A stretch of 5,604 nucleotides of DNA from Bog-756 sp036511155 (GTDB lineage: Bacteria; Actinomycetota; Acidimicrobiia; Acidimicrobiales; RAAP-2), in contig DATCCR010000116.1 in assembly GCA_036511155.1 (NCBI GenBank), forward strand, positions 1 to 5,604, in the 5' to 3' direction. The position numbers were made by a program, and so were the translations under genes. Numbering within the stretch: the stretch's first letter is position 1; every line of letters begins with the position of its first letter. Below, one piece after another: positions 5,257 through 5,604 of this stretch. A model generated the notes under the pieces. The model searched no databases. It saw only the letters and a program-made list of their open reading frames with translations, and was not told the DNA's origin.

Positions 5257-5604
5257 CCGGGGGAACGGTCGCCCACCGGGGTGTACCGGTAGCCGTAGCC
5301 GCGGATGGCCTCGAGGACGTCTTTGTACTCGTCCTGCCAGCCGAGCTTGCGGCGGAGGCGCAGGACGGTGAACTTGACCCGCTCCGGGCCGATGCCGAAC
5401 GGGTCGTTCCAGACCTGCTCGAGCAGCTGCTGGGTGGACAGGGCCTGGCCGGGGTGGCGGACGAACGTCTGGAGGAGCTGGAACTCGAGCTTGGTGAGGC
5501 CGACGACCTCGCCGTCCACCCGGACCACGCGGGCCGGCCAGTCGACCTCGAGGTTGCCGGCTCGGTAGGAGGTGGGCTCCACGACTGCGGCCGGGGCGGT
5601 GGCC
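5253..5604 (-). CDS. OmpR/PhoB-type winged-helix domain, C-terminal part of a response regulator; 5' end outside window
   Basis: About 116 residues are visible, and the frame stays open to the right edge. Numbered from an in-frame GTG at 5582, the DNA-binding domain spans about residues 11-100. It opens with LEVDWPARVVRVDGEVVGLTK, of which LTKLEFQLLQTFV is the hallmark first helix. LSTQQLLEQVW follows, then the recognition helix VKFTVLRLRRKLG (69-81), and the wing ending RGYGYRYTP (94-102). Upstream of the GTG the frame encodes an Ala/Pro-rich stretch (ATAPAAVVEPTS) like the linker after a receiver domain. I therefore take it as part of a full regulator rather than a free domain starting at 5582. 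The receiver domain and its phospho-Asp are not in the window. The stop TAG overlaps the stop of the dehydrogenase gene. Such regulators bind tandem direct repeats, so this one is not an obvious ligand for the dyad boxes at 4183-4232. Confidence 0.9.
   Translation of the reverse strand, partial: ATAPAAVVEPTSYRAGNLEVDWPARVVRVDGEVVGLTKLEFQLLQTFVRHPGQALSTQQLLEQVWNDPFGIGPERVKFTVLRLRRKLGWQDEYKDVLEAIRGYGYRYTPVGDRSPG

Noticed and set aside
1..5604. Mobile element, CRISPR array, tRNA/rRNA, toxin-antitoxin or biosynthetic gene cluster
   Set aside because: I found no transposase, terminal repeats, regularly spaced repeats, RNA gene structure or matching domains. Base composition looks uniform apart from the short AT-rich operator region.

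Overview
The window is very GC-rich, with G or C at most third codon positions. It uses a GTG start and leaderless-type starts: a -10-like TAnnnT hexamer sits 6-7 nt before the start codon, with no room for a ribosome binding site. These traits, and the look of the proteins, suggest a high-GC actinobacterium, possibly a soil or aquatic lineage such as Acidimicrobiia. The exact taxon is inference.

Layout. (1) 1-648 (+): the 3' part of a methylmalonate-semialdehyde dehydrogenase gene (mmsA type), cut by the left edge. (2) 663-1484 (+): an epoxide-hydrolase-like alpha/beta hydrolase 14 nt downstream, probably co-transcribed. (3) 1485-1563: a 79-nt gap with a strong GC hairpin and then a -10-like hexamer. 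(4) 1564-2514 (+): a second, serine-type alpha/beta hydrolase, apparently leaderless. (5) 2521-4056 (-): a complete AMP-forming acyl-CoA synthetase, convergent with the hydrolase. Both stop codons lie inside one perfect 12-bp palindrome. (6) 4057-4335: a 279-bp divergent control region holding two near-identical 18-bp dyad boxes 32 bp apart, plus candidate promoters for both flanking genes. (7) 4336-5256 (+): a D-2-hydroxyacid dehydrogenase, probably NADP-preferring. (8) 5253-5604 (-): the C-terminal winged-helix DNA-binding domain of an OmpR/PhoB-type response regulator, cut by the right edge and overlapping gene 7 tail to tail by 4 bp.

How it fits together. The genes look like peripheral carbon catabolism: semialdehyde oxidation to an acyl-CoA, epoxide or ester hydrolysis, carboxylate activation by CoA, and 2-oxoacid/2-hydroxyacid interconversion. 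The strongest regulatory signal is the paired dyad between the synthetase and dehydrogenase genes. It implies a dimeric repressor or activator, not encoded in the window, acting on one or both. I see no mobile element, CRISPR array, tRNA, rRNA, defence system or other clearly new system. The novelty here is modest and lies mainly in the divergent control region.
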